DNA from: an uncultured Clostridia bacterium
GTDB lineage: Bacteria; Bacillota; Clostridia; Oscillospirales; Ruminococcaceae
Length of the DNA: 6,338 nt
Assembly: GCA_946613705.1 (NCBI GenBank)
Contig: CAMOFU010000147.1
Coordinates: forward strand, 1 to 6,338
Direction: 5' to 3'
Positions 6,006 to 6,338 of this stretch are shown here, one piece after another (position 1 is the first letter of the stretch; each line of letters begins with the position of its first letter). The position numbers and the translations under genes were made by a program. Under the pieces are notes generated by a model that made no database searches, was not told the origin of the DNA, and was given only the letters and a program-made list of their open reading frames with translations.

Positions 6006-6338
6006 ATGAGCGAAAAGATAGTACAGACAGCAGGCAGAGATCAGCTTGGAGAGTTCGCCCCGATGTTCGCACACCTGAACGACGATGTGCTGTTCGGAGA
6101 GGTGTGGAACGGTCAGGCGATAGACGTAAAGACAAGATGCATCATCACGGTCGTGTCGCTTATGGCTTCGGGTATCACCGACAGCTCTCTCAGCTACCAT
6201 TTGCAGAACGCAAAGGCTCACGGAGTAACAAAAGAGGAGATCGCCGAGATCATCACTCACGCGACGATGTATGTCGGCTGGCCGAAGGGCTGGGCGGTGT
6301 TCAGGCTCGCCAAGGAGATCTGGAACGAAGCCGTCCCC
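6006..6338 (+). CDS. Carboxymuconolactone decarboxylase (CMD) family protein, 3' end cut by window
   Basis: The visible 111 residues begin MSEKIVQTAGRDQLGEFAP, and the frame is still open at the window edge. The CMD-fold signature is clear: RCIITVVSLMASGI (44-57), SYHLQNAKAHGVTKEEIAEI (65-84) and ITHATMYVGWPKGWAVF (85-101). It resembles the small PcaC-like clostridial CMD proteins of roughly 110-115 residues as I recall them, so little may be missing. It lacks the CxxC of AhpD-type peroxidases, so a disulfide peroxidase role is unlikely. Proteins of this group next to reductases are mostly uncharacterised, and decarboxylation of carboxymuconolactone itself should not be assumed. AGGAGG (5993-5998) overlaps the stop codon of the preceding reductase and lies seven bases before ATG 6006, so it is the fourth gene of the operon. 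Confidence 0.88.
   Translation, partial: MSEKIVQTAGRDQLGEFAPMFAHLNDDVLFGEVWNGQAIDVKTRCIITVVSLMASGITDSSLSYHLQNAKAHGVTKEEIAEIITHATMYVGWPKGWAVFRLAKEIWNEAVP

Noticed and set aside
5664..6260. Antisense open frame (198 codons) across the second reductase and the CMD gene
   Set aside because: It spans two clear sense genes and their junction and shows no domain or ribosome site. It is a codon-bias artefact.

Overview
The window looks like chromosomal DNA from a mid-GC anaerobic Firmicute, most likely an Oscillospiraceae/Ruminococcus-like gut bacterium. This is inferred from strong GGAGG ribosome sites, consensus sigma-70-type (SigA) promoters, frequent AGG (Arg), ATA (Ile) and AGC (Ser) codons, and a TetR / aldo-keto reductase / carboxymuconolactone-decarboxylase-family gene set that is common in Clostridia. 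All genes lie on the + strand. No RNA gene, insertion sequence, CRISPR array or attachment site was found. The longest stretch without a gene is the 195 bases between the first two genes.

Region 1 (about 66-3287) is a self-contained transcription unit. An extended -10 promoter (TTGAAT, 17 bases, TGC-TATAAT) lies just upstream of one 1041-residue gene, and a strong intrinsic terminator follows it. The protein has an N-terminal TIR domain with a candidate catalytic Glu78, a NACHT/STAND P-loop ATPase with clear Walker A and B motifs, a winged-helix-like segment, and about 450 residues of helical, TPR-like repeats with a period near 48 residues. This is the layout of a bacterial NLR-like sensor: repeats sense, the NACHT module oligomerises, and TIR acts as effector (typically NAD+ cleavage). 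It is the best candidate here for an antiphage or abortive-infection system, and it appears to work as a single gene.

Region 2 (about 3362 to the window end) is a separate operon: a TetR-family repressor, a YajO-like aldo/keto reductase, a second (AKR5/DkgA-like) aldo/keto reductase, and a carboxymuconolactone-decarboxylase-family gene that runs off the right edge. Gaps are 5, 32 and 12 bases, with no internal terminator. A near-perfect promoter (TTGACA, 17 bases, TATAAT) precedes tetR. Two copies of a TGACA-N3-TGTCA palindrome flank its -10, one on the -35 and one at the expected transcription start. This predicts an autorepressed operon induced by an unknown small molecule, probably a reactive carbonyl or related redox substrate.

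The first 65 bases are about 70% GC and carry only an unrecognised open frame that ends at the promoter.
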